Origin: Pholiota molesta
Lineage: Eukaryota > Basidiomycota > Agaricomycetes > Agaricales > Strophariaceae
DNA: 64,000 bases
Direction of reading: 5' to 3'
NCBI GenBank assembly: GCA_014925825.1
Contig: JACGCK010000036.1
Location: 62,001-126,000 of the forward strand
Below, one piece after another: positions 32,651-43,590 of the stretch (positions within the stretch are counted from its first letter, which is position 1; every line of letters begins with the position of its first letter). A program made the position numbers and the translations under genes. Below the pieces are notes generated by a model. The model had not been told where the DNA came from, ran no database searches, and was given only the letters and a program-made list of their open reading frames with translations.

Positions 32651-34428
32651 TTGGTCACCATTTTTGCAGAATATCTTCGTCGTATTTACACCTACCTGGC
32701 TATGATGCTCGCCCAGGTGCCTCGCCAATGGGTCGACCAGGAGGCCATAGCTGGTAGCGAGCGCTGCGCCTCGGAAGAGCCGCCATGGCCACCGTATACT
32801 CTGCTTGACGAGCCAGATATGTGGCGCGAACTTCGCGTACTCGCGCGACCGCAAAGTACGCCTCTCGGGCCAAACGAACGATACAAGGCCGACAGCGTCA
32901 ATTTTCAACCCGCCCCCTCCAGCAAGACGCAGGACCGCTACGTCGTCACGCAACTCGAAGTGAACGGTCGGCTGTGGGCGTTTACTGGGGTCTTTGATGG
33001 TGCGGAAGTCTCTCGGTTTGTGTTTAGGTTTAGTTGCTGAGGGGAGTCGCCACTCTGTTTTGTTTAAAAGGTCACCTTGGCGATGTCACGGTTGAACATG
33101 TCTCGCACCACCTGCCCATCATTGTGCGCGAGTTTCTTACAGAGGCAGAGACCGCGAACCCCGGGGTGAGCCCCGCGCACGATATTATTTCTGGTTGCTT
33201 CAACAAGGCCATTACCGCCTTCGACGACGCTATAGCGCACGATGTCTTGGACCTTTTCGGTGGCTCGGTCGAAGAGTTGGACAATTACACTGACGCTCAA
33301 ATCCGGGAAATTATCAATGATCAACACAAAGGCGGGGCTAACTGGCAGAAGGCTAGATTATGCATGTACGGGACCACTGCTCTGGTGGCACTTGTGGACC
33401 CAGACAACCAGGATCTGTGGATTGCAAATCTAGGAGATTGCGAGGCTTGTGAGTAGCATCTTCCGGTCTCTTGCACACCCACGACGGTCCCGGTTGATTG
33501 CGTCACTGCCTCAGAGTGATGGAATTTAACTGATATTAAATGTTATCCTCCCTTAGTCATGGCCTCCCCGGATAGCGCTAACTCATCCGAATATAAGGTG
33601 GAGGCGCTGACTGCGACTCATAATGGCGATAATCCTGCCGAGATAGAACGCGTACAGAAAAGCCATCCAGGCGAGCCGGAGTGTGTTGTAAACAATCGTG
33701 TCCTCGGCGCAATTGCTCCAACAAGATGTATGTCCATACTTCCTTCTTCGTTTTCTGGTGACTTACCGTGTTACCCCGCATTTTTTCCTTTCCCCCTCCT
33801 TCTGCTCGTTGTCTTGAATTTCTTCTACGTGATGATCGATGATTTTAACTCCGGACGTTCAACGGCAGGTTTCGGCGACATCCCCTTCAAGCAGCCGCCT
33901 GCATTTACACGTCGCATCCTCTACAATCTTTTCCCTGGATTCCACAACACCTCCCCATGGGAGGAATTTCTCGTACGCAATCAAACGCCGCCATATATCA
34001 CCGCGGAACCTCAGATCATCCACCGGCGGTTAGTAGATGGAGATGATACCTCAAATCCTTCCGCGGCGCCAGGACTGAAAAGGACGAAGACGAAGTTCTC
34101 CCTGCACGCGGACCCACCACCACCGACTCAGCCTGCCGCTCCTTTACCCCGCTTCCTTATTTTAGCATCCGATGGCTTTTCCGCTCTATGCGATGGGGAA
34201 CGCCAGGTGCGCGTTATCGAAAGTTGGGCGCGCAGCATGGTCGCGCGCGATCCGCCAGCGAGCGTGACCGATGCTCAGCCAGGATCGCGCACGGACAATA
34301 TGGCGCTGCGGCTCCTACGGCTGGCGCTTGGCGGCGATGACCGCTTTGGAGTATCAAGAATGTTGACGCTCGACGTCCCAGATGATTCATGGATGGATGA
34401 TACATCAATCGTGATTAGGACGATATGA
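32651..34428 (+). CDS. PP2C-family protein serine/threonine phosphatase (PDP-like)
   Basis: A metal-dependent phosphatase; similar fungal proteins resemble pyruvate dehydrogenase phosphatase. Motifs in order: RYVVTQLEVNGRLWAFTGVF then FDGHLGD (the metal-binding DGH, joined across an intron at 33000-33069). Then GTTALVALVDP, LWIANLGDCEA and TRCFGDIPFK. The stretch ITAEPQIIHR, FLILASDGFSALCDG and DDTSIVIRTI at the end complete the metal site. Three introns are clear (about 33000, 33450, 33729). The N-terminus is unsure: the frame opens at 32651 and could start at MMLAQVPRQW (about 32702) or include an exon from 32505. No targeting signal was certain. Confidence 0.85.
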
Positions 34429-36300
34429 GCATGTGCAACAGCATCTGATCTCCCTTTCCCGCCCCACACTGAGAAATGTGTCTTGTGCATCCAAATTGGC
34501 TACCCTGGCCAATAGCGACAGGACAGCATTCTCCGACGATATTACCACCCTCCACCCTGGCTTCTGTCATAATCGCTTTCCATCAACATCCTTTATCGAC
34601 CGGTCTACAATCAATGCTGCTGTGTACAAATGCTCTCATTCCTCACACATACATACCGCAAGTCATAATCATTCCCCTTTTTTTGTCTTCCATTTCTCCT
34701 GCTCGTTGATCCTTATGATTTTTCTATTAGGGCTTTTGTTCGGCTTTTTTGTTTTTGGTCCTTTTCGCTGTATACCAACAATATTCCTATTCAAACATAT
34801 CCATATCACTTCCATATCTATATCCCACAACCACTCACCCATCATCAAGTCCTTCCGTCGATATATCTGCACTCTGCCTTCCCAGTGAATCTCACTATGC
34901 TTGCACCACACATACGTACGTACTGTAGTATTTATAATGCCAGCTGCTCGCTCGGTCTCTCCCAGTCTCTCCCCCTATTGTGTACATCTTGGTATATTTG
35001 CCTTGAAAATGCTGATACTATCCCGGTTTCACATTTTCTCGTCCAATTTTCCAACTTACATCATCCCATGAAATCTATGTTATTGGTTCACTGGAATTTT
35101 GTCACAAATTGCACTATTTAAGATTGGGAGTTGCAGATGCAGCTGTTGGCGTTTAATTTCTGTTCGGTTGTTGGATTAAATTCCTGTGTAATAATAGGAA
35201 TATCCCTAAGTAGCTTCATTTTTTCAGTTTACAATGTCTTTTTCCCCTAATATTTTACAGTGTAGCAAGCGACAAACATCAATAGCAGCTTCAGACCTAG
35301 TAATGATCATTAATTATAGGGATCCAATGTTCATGGCCTAAATTAATACCACACTGTTTACGAGATCTCGACAAGGGTTCGTTTGTCGGGAACGGTGGCC
35401 TTGAGGCTTGCGATACGACTTCGGCTTGATATCCCGACCTTAAGGTGAACGCCCTTCGATTGTAAAATGAACAGCGTCTGGCCCTGACAAGGCGCATGTA
35501 TATTCTAACGAGAACATGGCTTATCACAATCACCACTAGAATAAATCATGCACTTCGGCGGACGACTCCAATGCCACTAACGGACCGAATGTCAAGAGAT
35601 CTGGTATGTTCTGATTTTCGGACCGCAACCCGAGTACGTGTGCAGACACCTACATACCATTGTTGCAGATTCCGACTGTGGGGATTGGAAGATAATCGAT
35701 AACTCCAGATAAAAAGGTTTTGCCGACTTCTGCTGTCATCCTGTAGGCGGCGATATGTTGAAATTCGCATGTCCACCATGCTAAGATACTAATAGTAGGC
35801 CCGAAAACCAGCCTATTCAACATTCAATATTAACGCCAGCGCCATTGATGACTGGTCCAAAGGTTTGAAAAATGCGCAGAAAGCCGGGTTATTGCAATAG
35901 TTTTAGGCTTGCTTTGCCTCAGGATCAGCTTCTTCCGAAGCAACACATCAACCCTAAAGCTCGAATACCTGAAGCTTGAGCGCCGAGCGCTCGCGATGGG
36001 CTTCATCACAATTAAGCTCGCGACGCGTCGTTAATTGACGCGTGCCGTGACTAGCGCGTCTGATTTGTTTGGCGTAAAGTCTGCCGGCATCAACGGAAAG
36101 TCATCCCGTCGGCGTCAGTCAAATCTCGACATTCACCTCCTACCTGAGGCTACCTCTTCTCACACCCACTGAGTAACACACCAATTCCCATCTTTTGGAG
36201 GTTCATGCCACTCTGTGCACCGCCCCAGCATGCAAGGTCCATCCTACATCTCCGGCCGGGATTTTGGTGCTCTTCGTAACCTGTCCATAACGATGCCGCC
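34429..36300. other. Intergenic, no gene seen
   Basis: Starts with the T-rich 3' UTR of the phosphatase. The rest has only short scattered frames. Confidence 0.45.
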
Positions 36301-36651
36301 ATGAACGAACAGCCCGAACTATTGCCTCCTAGCAAACTGAGGAATTCTGATCCTATACCTCTTTTGTGGCATGGACTAACACGTATGTAAAATCAGATCG
36401 TCCAAACTAGTCGGTATCTACTCACTGTCGACACAGGTGACGATCCAGTTCGCGCTTGCGGAGCATGGCATGCAATGTAAGAATAGCCATAACATTCAAA
36501 ATAAACATAGGTTTAACAAATTTAACAGATTATGAGCACCGCCGAAAGATCGATCACACTTGACGATGTAGCGATCTCTCCCACAGGCCATGTCCTCGTT
36601 GCCTTGAACTCCTCGGTGAAATGGAGTCGTGAGCAAGATTCCATTGCCTAA
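36301..36651 (+). CDS. Possible small three-exon gene (about 78 residues)
   Basis: The start MNEQPELLPPSKL sits in an ideal context (GCCGCC before ATG). A GT-AG intron (36383-36437) joins in frame to DDPVRACGAWHA. A second intron (about 36479 to 36539) joins to TAERSITLDDVAISPTGHVL, and the frame stops after EQDSIA. No family is recognised. The support is only splice-site and frame coherence, so it may be chance. Confidence 0.28.
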
Positions 36652-37207
36652 TATATAAATTTTAGGATCGTGCAAGGCTGCATTCGGATATAAAGGCGTG
36701 AAGTTAAGTACTTAAGTAGCGGGTGGTCGCTAGATATGCGAACAGTGGTTGATCGAGGAGAAAAAGAAGATGAGGAATGCCGAATTTCCTAGATTAGAAG
36801 TCAGTCCGCTTTGTTTTTTGGTTAAGTTAAGTTATTTTTTTTGGTTAAGTACGCTTTGTCTTGTATGCATGGATTTGAGTCCATCTGCGGTTTCTTCCCA
36901 CCCACTATCTGCTTTCCTTATAATCTTTGACGTTCCCGCCAGGCTCCAGCGCCCTCGGAGCTGCGTTTGAACTCCTTTCACGTCTTCCAGTCGTAACCAC
37001 GTTGGTTCCATTTGGACGGGCGGGTGACTATAGTAGTAACAGTGAGGAGCATCTATCAGTCACTTGTCTGTCAATCACAGCAACGAACGAGAATAACTCT
37101 TTTGTGCTGCTATATTCCATTTATCCCAAGCTCTGATCACTGCATTGCCCCCCACATTCTTTCTCTTATCGTGTTTGCTGTCCACATCGGCGCCGCTGTA
37201 GCGCGAA

Positions 37208-38342
37208 ATGGCTGTCTCTACGCCCACCCCTACACCTGTTGTCAACGCTTTAACTTCGCCCGCACTCTCTGCGACCTCACTTTCATCGTATGATCTGGTA
37301 TCAAATCGCTCCCTATCCGACTCTGTTGTATCCCAGCCCTTGCATTTGACCGCTGACGACTCGGACGACTCGGACGACGAAATCGTATGGAGTCTCACGT
37401 CTGACAGCGTCGCATCATCCGCCGATTCGACAAACAACGACGACTCAGCATCCTCGGATGATGAATTCGTGGTCCTCAGCCACCTCAACTCTCCGATGGC
37501 ATCCCAGGCAGGCCTCTCGACCCCGGATGAAGAAGAAGGCTACGAGAGGTATACTCCCATTGTCTCCACTTCATTGGAGGAAGAGATGAATGTGCTCAGT
37601 TTGTCGGCTAAGAAAGCGACCAAGAAGAAATCCAGGAAGGCAGAGGATGTTGTTATATCTGGACCTTCTTTGACTGCTTTAAATAAGGAGAGGAAGAAGA
37701 AGAAGAAGAAAAATAAAGCTGCTACTATCCAACCTGCGAGCAGTGCTTATCCGTCTCCAGCACCTTCTCCTAAAGCTGCCAAAAAGAAGAGAAGCGTTAC
37801 TCCGACATCACTTGTGGCACAAACTTCTCTCGTCGCATACACAGGTCTTGGTTCTCGCGCTGTTGTGGACGACTTATCGGATCGGCAATCCGTCATTTCT
37901 TGTGAGGACGAATCCGTATATTCACCCACGCTGTATGAGGAAGCCTCAAGCTTTATTTCCTCGTAAGTATAGCTTTCAAAAGCTTTCGCAATCCTCAGAT
38001 TCTAATGCAAGGATTTACCCTAGATTTTTGTCGAACCCCGATGCCAAGAACGACACCGTCTACAGACTCACCCTCCTGCAATCCATCATCATCGAATTGG
38101 GACTGGCAACCGCTTCCCTTCCCCGGTCGCTCACAGCAGCGAAGGCCTTCCTCAAATCCCGTGTCTTTTTGAACATCCGCGAATACATCGCCGTCCGGGG
38201 GCAGGGGCCTGAAGCTCTGCAGCGCGCCATGTATCCAAGCAAGAGCGCGCTGATCAAGGATATCAGGAGGAACCCGACCCCGCTCAAGTGGGTCAAGCAG
38301 CACGGCTTGCAGGTTCTGCTGGTGGGGTGGATGCAGCACTAG
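37208..38342 (+). CDS. Conserved hypothetical agaric protein, acidic/Ser-rich with basic C-terminal domain
   Basis: Two exons; the intron at about 37962-38022 joins SS to FLSNPDAKN. The N-terminus is Ser/Asp-rich (ADDSDDSDDEIVW). A Lys-rich stretch ERKKKKKKNKAA could act as a nuclear localisation signal. The C-terminal 105 residues look globular: YRLTLLQSIIIELGLATAS, TAAKAFLKSRVFLNIREYIA then MYPSKSALIKDIRRN and KHGLQVLLVGW-like end. I do not recognise a named domain; the tail resembles conserved segments of uncharacterised agaric proteins. Function is unknown. Confidence 0.72.
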
Positions 38343-39163
38343 TTTGTCTGCGCTGTGGTCCCTTCGCTAGTATAGACTAGCTGGGAACATCCTAGCGAGC
38401 TGTGTTTATAGCAAATGCTGTGCGCAACATCGGTGGCAGATGATAGGATATTCCAAGGATCCGAGCGCCGACGACCTTCTTTTCTATTTTGCACGACTTC
38501 AGTAGATGATTTCGCCTTCGAAGAATCACAACGTCAAACTTTGCTGTTCTGCAGCATGTAATTATAGGTGTATATTTTTGTTACGCTGCGGTTTCTTTCC
38601 AGTTTCTTATTTTCTTGACATGTCTCTGCTTCTCTTTATAGGCACCTTTGTCTGATTCTCTTTTTTTGTTGCCGCGGCTGATTGCAATAGTTTAACGTCG
38701 TCGTTCTTTGCTTTCTTGCGCTTGCTTTTGGGCTGTTGTTTTGACCTCCTCTTTCAAAGTTTGTATGATGCTTGCAGCTGGCATCAGCGTGGTTGTAGTT
38801 TTGCACTTGTGTTATATATGTATGGACGGTTGTTGTTTTTATGTGTACAATACGTAGATTTGAAGACCGAATCAATCGGCATTGAAATTGAAAAACCTAT
38901 ATTAAAGCCCAAGGATCTATGAATATGTAAATTGTTCAATATTGATGATGAGTCCCAGCCTCAGTAGTAGATTTTAAGCTAGAGACGTCAAGTTGTCTGC
39001 TATATTTTGCGGACGAGCAGACCATTCGAAGGAAATGCCCTACTAGACTGATCGCCAGCGCCAGATCTAGACCAACACCGTCATCGTTATAGACGACAGA
39101 CGCGGCATGTTTTTCTCTTCCTCTGGCGAGCGCTAGGCTGATACCATCAGGACAAGGCATTCC
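38343..39163. other. Intergenic, left part of a segmental duplication
   Basis: 3' UTRs of two convergent genes. From about 38690 on it is similar to 40820 onward, the left edge of the duplicated segment. Confidence 0.5.
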
Positions 39164-40343
39164 CTAGTTCGTGGAATTGCTGCCACTGAGCCTTGCGCTC
39201 ATGATGAGCTTGCCCAATTTAGTGATAAGCGCGTTGATCTCGTTGAGGTTATGTTCGATCTGCGCGGTCGTGTTCTTAGCGCCAGCGCCAGTGCCAGTGG
39301 TGTTGGCGGTAGTGGCGGAGAAGGCGCTCGCCAGGCTGGCGACGCTCGAGCTGGCGATGGCCTTGGGAACACTGGTAGTTGGGGCCGTGTGACTGGGGGC
39401 ATTGCTGCTGGAGGACGCCGAAGATGAACTCGACGCAGCAGGGACACCGCTTGCAGCAGCAACAGGTGAAACTGCAACCGCCGCCGTTGTCGAGTGGCTG
39501 GCGGTCGGAGCGACCCAGGCCGTGGTGGAAGTCGCAGGTGGTGCCCAAGCGTTCGTTCGCTGTGTCGTCGGTGCGCCTTGCACCTTTGGCGTCGTGATGG
39601 GCGCGACGGAGGCTGCCTTGGTACTAGTAGCAGGCGCAGGCGGCGCTGCGGTGTTGTCGTCGACGAACGACCATTCTCCGTAGATGATGCCCTTGTCTTC
39701 CGAGTCAAAGTGCGTAAAGAGACCGCGGGAGAGGTCAAGAGCGCCGTAAGGGCAACCTGGGCACTGTGATTTGAGAACATCATGGAGGAAGTTGAAAACT
39801 ACGCTTTCTGAGGGGAAGGAGATCTGATACGTACGCTGTCCATGATGGTAGCAGTGGCGCTCTTGCCGTTGTACGTCATCTGGATGTTTTTGAAGCAGTG
39901 GGGGCCTGGATAGCCAGAGCCGAATTGCTGGAGAGAAATTGGGTCAACGGGTCTGCACTTTTGCAATGCTCAAGTACACACTTCTGCATTGAGCGCGACG
40001 ATCTAGGCCGGGGAAAAATCAATACATTGTGTTCTGTGTGTAGGAAACACGTAGGAAACAAGGACATATACGCACGAAGTCACTCGCGACATTGGTTTGG
40101 CCACAGGCGCCTCTGTGACATCATCAAAGAAGTCAAATCAGCGATCAACTCTCCGCTTAGAGGCTCAAGCACTCACAAGCCAACGTCATAGAAAGTCCAC
40201 CTCGTGCTCGAAAACCGCTTCGCCAGCTCCCCGCTCATGCGCTTAGCGACCCCGTTGTGGACCACACGCGGGCGCGACGAAGCAGCCGTTGCACTGATGA
40301 CGGCAAGCACGAGAGGAACGAATGTGAGGAGTCTCGAGAACAT
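39164..40343 (-). CDS. Secreted DPBB (RlpA/loosenin-like) protein with Ser/Thr-rich tail
   Basis: Probably an extracellular, wall-associated or glycan-binding protein. A signal peptide (MFSRLLTFVPLVLAVISATA) precedes RWTFYDVGL. Spliced exons give a double-psi beta-barrel: CGQTNVASDF, IVALNAEQFGSGYPGPHCFK, IQMTYNGKSATATIMDSC and PGCPYGALDLSRGLFTHF. The barrel ends IIYGEWSFV. The tail of about 170 residues is Ala/Ser/Thr-rich and likely O-glycosylated, with a short C-terminal helix INALITKLGKLIMSARL. Three short introns lie in the barrel part. The gene at 42523-43590 has the same layout; the gene at 41165-41926 is a duplicate without the barrel. Confidence 0.85.
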
Positions 40344-40542
40344 GATGATCTTCAAGTTGATGCGAAAAATAAAAACCAAAGGACAAAGCAAGGAGTGTAG
40401 ATGCGTAGGAACCGCTAAAGTGTATAGGTCGTAATTGGGTTGTAAAAATCGCTCGGTAGACCTCGTCGGGTCGAGATGTACTATGTGGTCGTCCTTCACG
40501 CAGTGAAAGCAGAGCAGGGGAATCCAAAGCTGAGCCGATTAG

Positions 40543-40551
40543 CTTTATATG
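40543..40551 (-). promoter_or_regulatory. TATA-like box, DPBB gene 1
   Basis: The minus strand reads ACATATAAAGC about 200 bp before the start codon. The same place in the duplicate has TATATATAAGG. Confidence 0.4.
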
Positions 40552-41164
40552 TACGAAAAAAGAGGGTCATCTTACAGTGAAGAGCTATTTGCAAGTGCTG
40601 CGCAAAAAAAGCAGCAAATGGCCAGCCGCCGCCTCTCCCTTTCCCAGAGTCGGGAACTCCAAATGCGGCCCAGGCGGGCGCTAATAGTAATTCTGTAACC
40701 GCCCGATCACTTGGTTCTGCGGGCCGCGGCTTCGCCCAGCATAACGAGTCCTTTCTTGTGGTTGCTTCTGCCTTTGGCCCCATCCTCTTTTATCCATTGC
40801 CGCTGCTATATCATCAGTTCATTATCGTCGTTCTTTGCTTTATACGTAAGAGCATTTTCATTGAAGGCCGAATCAATCGGCATTGATATTGAACTATACA
40901 TCGAGGCCCAAGGAACTATGGATACATGTTAGATTGTACAATATTGACGAGTCCCAGCCTCAGCAATAAATTTTAAGCTACAGACATCAAGTTGTCCGCA
41001 ATATGTTGCCACACGCGGACGAGCAAATTGTTCTAAAGAAACGTCCTACTAGACTGGTCGCCAGCGCCAGATCTAAACCAACACCGTCGTTGTTATAGAT
41101 GACACACGCGCATGCTTTTTCTTTCGGCGAGCGCTACGAGGATGCCATCGTACCAAGGCATCCT

Positions 41165-41926
41165 CTAGTTCGTGGGGTTGCTGCCACCGGGACCCGCGCT
41201 CATGAGCTTGGTCACTTTAGTGATGAGCGCGTTGATCTCCTTGAGGCTGTCCTTGATCTGGGCGGTCGTGTTCATAGCGCCAGCGCCAGCGCCAGTGCCG
41301 GTGGTATTGGAAGTGGTGTTGGTGGTAGGGCAATTGGCGGCGGCGGACGGGGCCATGGCACCAGCACCAGTGGTAGTAGTGTTGGAGGTAGTGGCATTGG
41401 CGGCGGCAGACGGGGCCAGGGCGCCAGCGCCAGCAGCAGTGGTATTGGCAGTGGTGTTGGGGGTAGTGGCGTTGGCGGCGGCAGACGGGGCCATGGCACC
41501 AGCACCAGTCATAGTAGCGTTGGCGGTATTGGCGTTGGCGGCGGCAGATGGGGCCATGGCACCAGCACCAGTCATAGTGGTGTTGGCGGTAGTGGCATTG
41601 GCGGTGGCAGGCGGGGCCAGCGCGCCAGCGCCAGTGGCAGTGGTGTCGGCGGTGGCAGACGGGGCCATGGCGGAGGAGGCGCTCGCCAGACTGGCGACCG
41701 CGACGCTCGAGCTGGCGACGGCCAAGGACGAGCTGTTGGCGCCGCTCTTGGGAACGCTGGTAGTTGGGGCCTTTTTACCGGAGGACGAAGGAGATGACAT
41801 CGATGCAGCAGAGACACCGCTTGCAACCGCGTCGTGAACCGCACGCGGGCGCGACGAAGCAGCCGTTACACCGACGACGGCAAGCACGAGAGGAACGATT
41901 GTGAAAATGGTCGAGAAGGTCTTCAT
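41165..41926 (-). CDS. Secreted Ala/Thr/Asn-rich repeat protein, DPBB-less duplicate
   Basis: An intact 253-codon frame without introns. The N-terminus (MKTFSTIFTIVPLVLAVVGV, then TAASSRPRAVHDAVA) matches the signal peptide and propeptide of the gene at 39164-40343. The sequence then jumps to SGVSAAS, which matches the linker after the barrel in that gene. The C-terminus (TTAQIKDSLKEINALITKV) also matches. In between are about five repeats of 21-25 residues of type GAGAMAPSAAANATTxNTT, full of N-x-T sequons. The product would be a secreted, heavily glycosylated, mucin-like chain. It could be a pseudogene that kept its frame, but the open frame and conserved TATA region speak against this. Confidence 0.75.
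   Translation of the reverse strand: MKTFSTIFTIVPLVLAVVGVTAASSRPRAVHDAVASGVSAASMSSPSSSGKKAPTTSVPKSGANSSSLAVASSSVAVASLASASSAMAPSATADTTATGAGALAPPATANATTANTTMTGAGAMAPSAAANANTANATMTGAGAMAPSAAANATTPNTTANTTAAGAGALAPSAAANATTSNTTTTGAGAMAPSAAANCPTTNTTSNTTGTGAGAGAMNTTAQIKDSLKEINALITKVTKLMSAGPGGSNPTN
41272..41690. repeat. Coding minisatellite in the DPBB-less gene
   Basis: Tandem units of roughly 63-75 bp, each with GCCATGGCACCAGCACCAGT or a close variant on the plus strand, encoding GAGAMAPSAAAN repeats on the minus strand. Confidence 0.8.
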
Positions 41927-42090
41927 GTCGGGGCGAAAAATAGGATCAAAAAGCAGAAGGTCGAAGGAAGGAATGTAGACGCGTGGTTAGCGTTAACGAA
42001 TGTAGGTTGTAGAAGTCGCAAGGCGAAATACTGAGGTCGTCCTTCACGCAGTGAAAAGAGAGCAGGGGGATCCAAAGGTGATGCTATTAG

Positions 42091-42102
42091 CCTTATATAT
42101 AC
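42091..42102 (-). promoter_or_regulatory. TATA-like box, DPBB-less duplicate
   Basis: The minus strand reads GTATATATAAGG about 165 bp before the ATG at 41926, at the same place as in the other duplicate. Confidence 0.4.
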
Positions 42103-42522
42103 GAAAAAAGAGGGTACTCCTACGGGTAACGGTGGAGAGCTATCGCAAACGACCAGTTGCTGCTCCCCTTCCCGCAGTCGGGAACCCCAAATGCGGGCGC
42201 TAATAGTAATTCCTGTATCCACTTACCTAAGCAAAACGGCTGTGGTGGATAACCGTGTGAAAATGTTGAGGAGCCCACGGACAAAAATAGTAGTGCGAAC
42301 GTAGATTGCAAGCCTCAGGGTATATGTTTAACATGAGAATGCAAAGCCAACGAATGGTAGGGTAGAGGAACTGAAGACGTAGCGTAAGGGAGGAAAATAA
42401 AAAAGCGCATTGACCTATGCAATATATATATGTGTGCGGCGTTGGACACTTTAAATGTCCAAACATATCCAGGCCGCTCCGTATCCCTCGTAAATTTTAA
42501 CCAGAAAAGAGAAGTGACGTGA

Positions 42523-43590
42523 TTAATTCTTGGCCGCGCCGGCAATGAGGCCACCGACTTGGATGAATGCCTGATACATGTTAGCAACGTTCTGAGCAGT
42601 TCCTGGCTGCTCGTTGATAGTTCCAGTTGGAACAGCAAGGCCAGAAGCCGGACCGGTCGAATAATCAATGGATGTGGTGGGAGTGGTGCTTGTCGACGTA
42701 GTGTGCGTTGTCGATGTGCTGGAAGCTTTGGTCGAAGTCGAGGTCTTCGAAGTCGAAGTCGACGTGGTGCTGGTTGAGGTAGGCGTCGGCTTATGGGAAG
42801 TCGTAGCAGGGGGTGTCCAGATAGAAATGCTGATGGGTGGAACCCATTTGGACGTCGTCTTGGGAGTTGGGGACGGGGACGGGGAAGGAGTTGGGGTCGG
42901 CTTGGGACTTCCAGACCCGTCGACAAACTCCCAGTCACCGTAGATAATACCAACAGATGATGGAGCAAAGAATTGGAACAGTCCTTCGGTGAGATCAAGG
43001 CCTCCGTAAGGACAGCCAGGGCACTTTTCAAGGGGTCATGTCAGTTGAAGTGGTGATGAATAGAGGTAGTACAAATATGCTCACAGTATCAGTAATAGGG
43101 ACAACTGTGCTCTTTCCATTGTAAGTCATCTTAATGTTCTTGTTACACAAACCGCTGTTCATTTGCTGCCAAAGATGGTTATCAGAATAAGGGGCGAGGA
43201 GACGAGTTAGGAGCATACCGCAGCATTCATGGCTACAGTCTGTGATATAAACCATTAGTACGAGCAGGAGGCCTCAGTATATCTGAACGACTCACATAAT
43301 CACTGTTGACATGGAAAGCTCCGCAGGAACCACTGTTCAGAAAAGGTTCGAAGCTCGATCACAGAAATAAGCATGAGCGGTATCGAAAGCACTCACGCAT
43401 TACCAGTCTCGACGTTGTAGAAAGACCACCTCGAATTAGCCCCGCGACGCTCCAAAGCCGATTCATTGGCTGACTGGTGGCGCTTCGCAACGTCGTGGTG
43501 GCGGTTCAACAACTGGCCATGAGAGCTGGCAAGAACGGTGGCAGGGAGGACGAGGGACAGGAGGGAGAGCTTGGCGATGTTAGCAAGCAT
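42523..43590 (-). CDS. Secreted DPBB (RlpA/loosenin-like) protein, third family member
   Basis: A signal peptide (MLANIAKLSLLSLVLPATVL) and a propeptide with a KRH site are followed by RWSFYNVETGNAGSCGAF. The barrel continues VNSDYTVAMNAAQM, LCNKNIKMTYNGKSTVVPIT, DTCPGCPYGGLDLTEGLFQF and GIIYGDWEFVDGSG. A Pro/Ser/Thr-rich linker (PKPTPTPSPSPSPTP) and a KTSTSTK-type Thr/Ser tail follow. It ends with NMYQAFIQVGGLIAGAAKN. It has four short introns in the barrel part. It is more diverged from the gene at 39164-40343 than the segmental duplicate is, so this family expanded locally in at least two steps. Likely role: cell wall or host glycan contact. Confidence 0.86.

Larger units (their letters stand above)
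38690..40700. repeat. Segmental duplication, unit 1 (with complete DPBB gene)
   Basis: Shares with 40820-42220, in order, CGTCGTTCTTTGCTTT, CCGAATCAATCGGCATTGA, GAGTCCCAGCCTCAG, GCCAGCGCCAGATCTA, the gene ends, GGTCGTCCTTCACGCAGTGA, and GGGCGCTAATAGTAATTC. Divergence is about 10-20 percent by eye. Confidence 0.8.
40820..42220. repeat. Segmental duplication, unit 2 (DPBB deleted)
   Basis: Partner of 38690-40700. It is shorter mainly because the barrel-coding part and its introns are gone. Confidence 0.8.

Noticed and set aside
38995..39783. Several overlapping frames on both strands near the DPBB gene tail
   Set aside because: Low-complexity coding sequence keeps other frames open; only the frame continuing the DPBB domain is real.
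41099..41797. Gly/Ser-rich plus-strand frames (over 220 codons) opposite the repeat gene
   Set aside because: Produced by the minisatellite on the other strand; no signal peptide or family.
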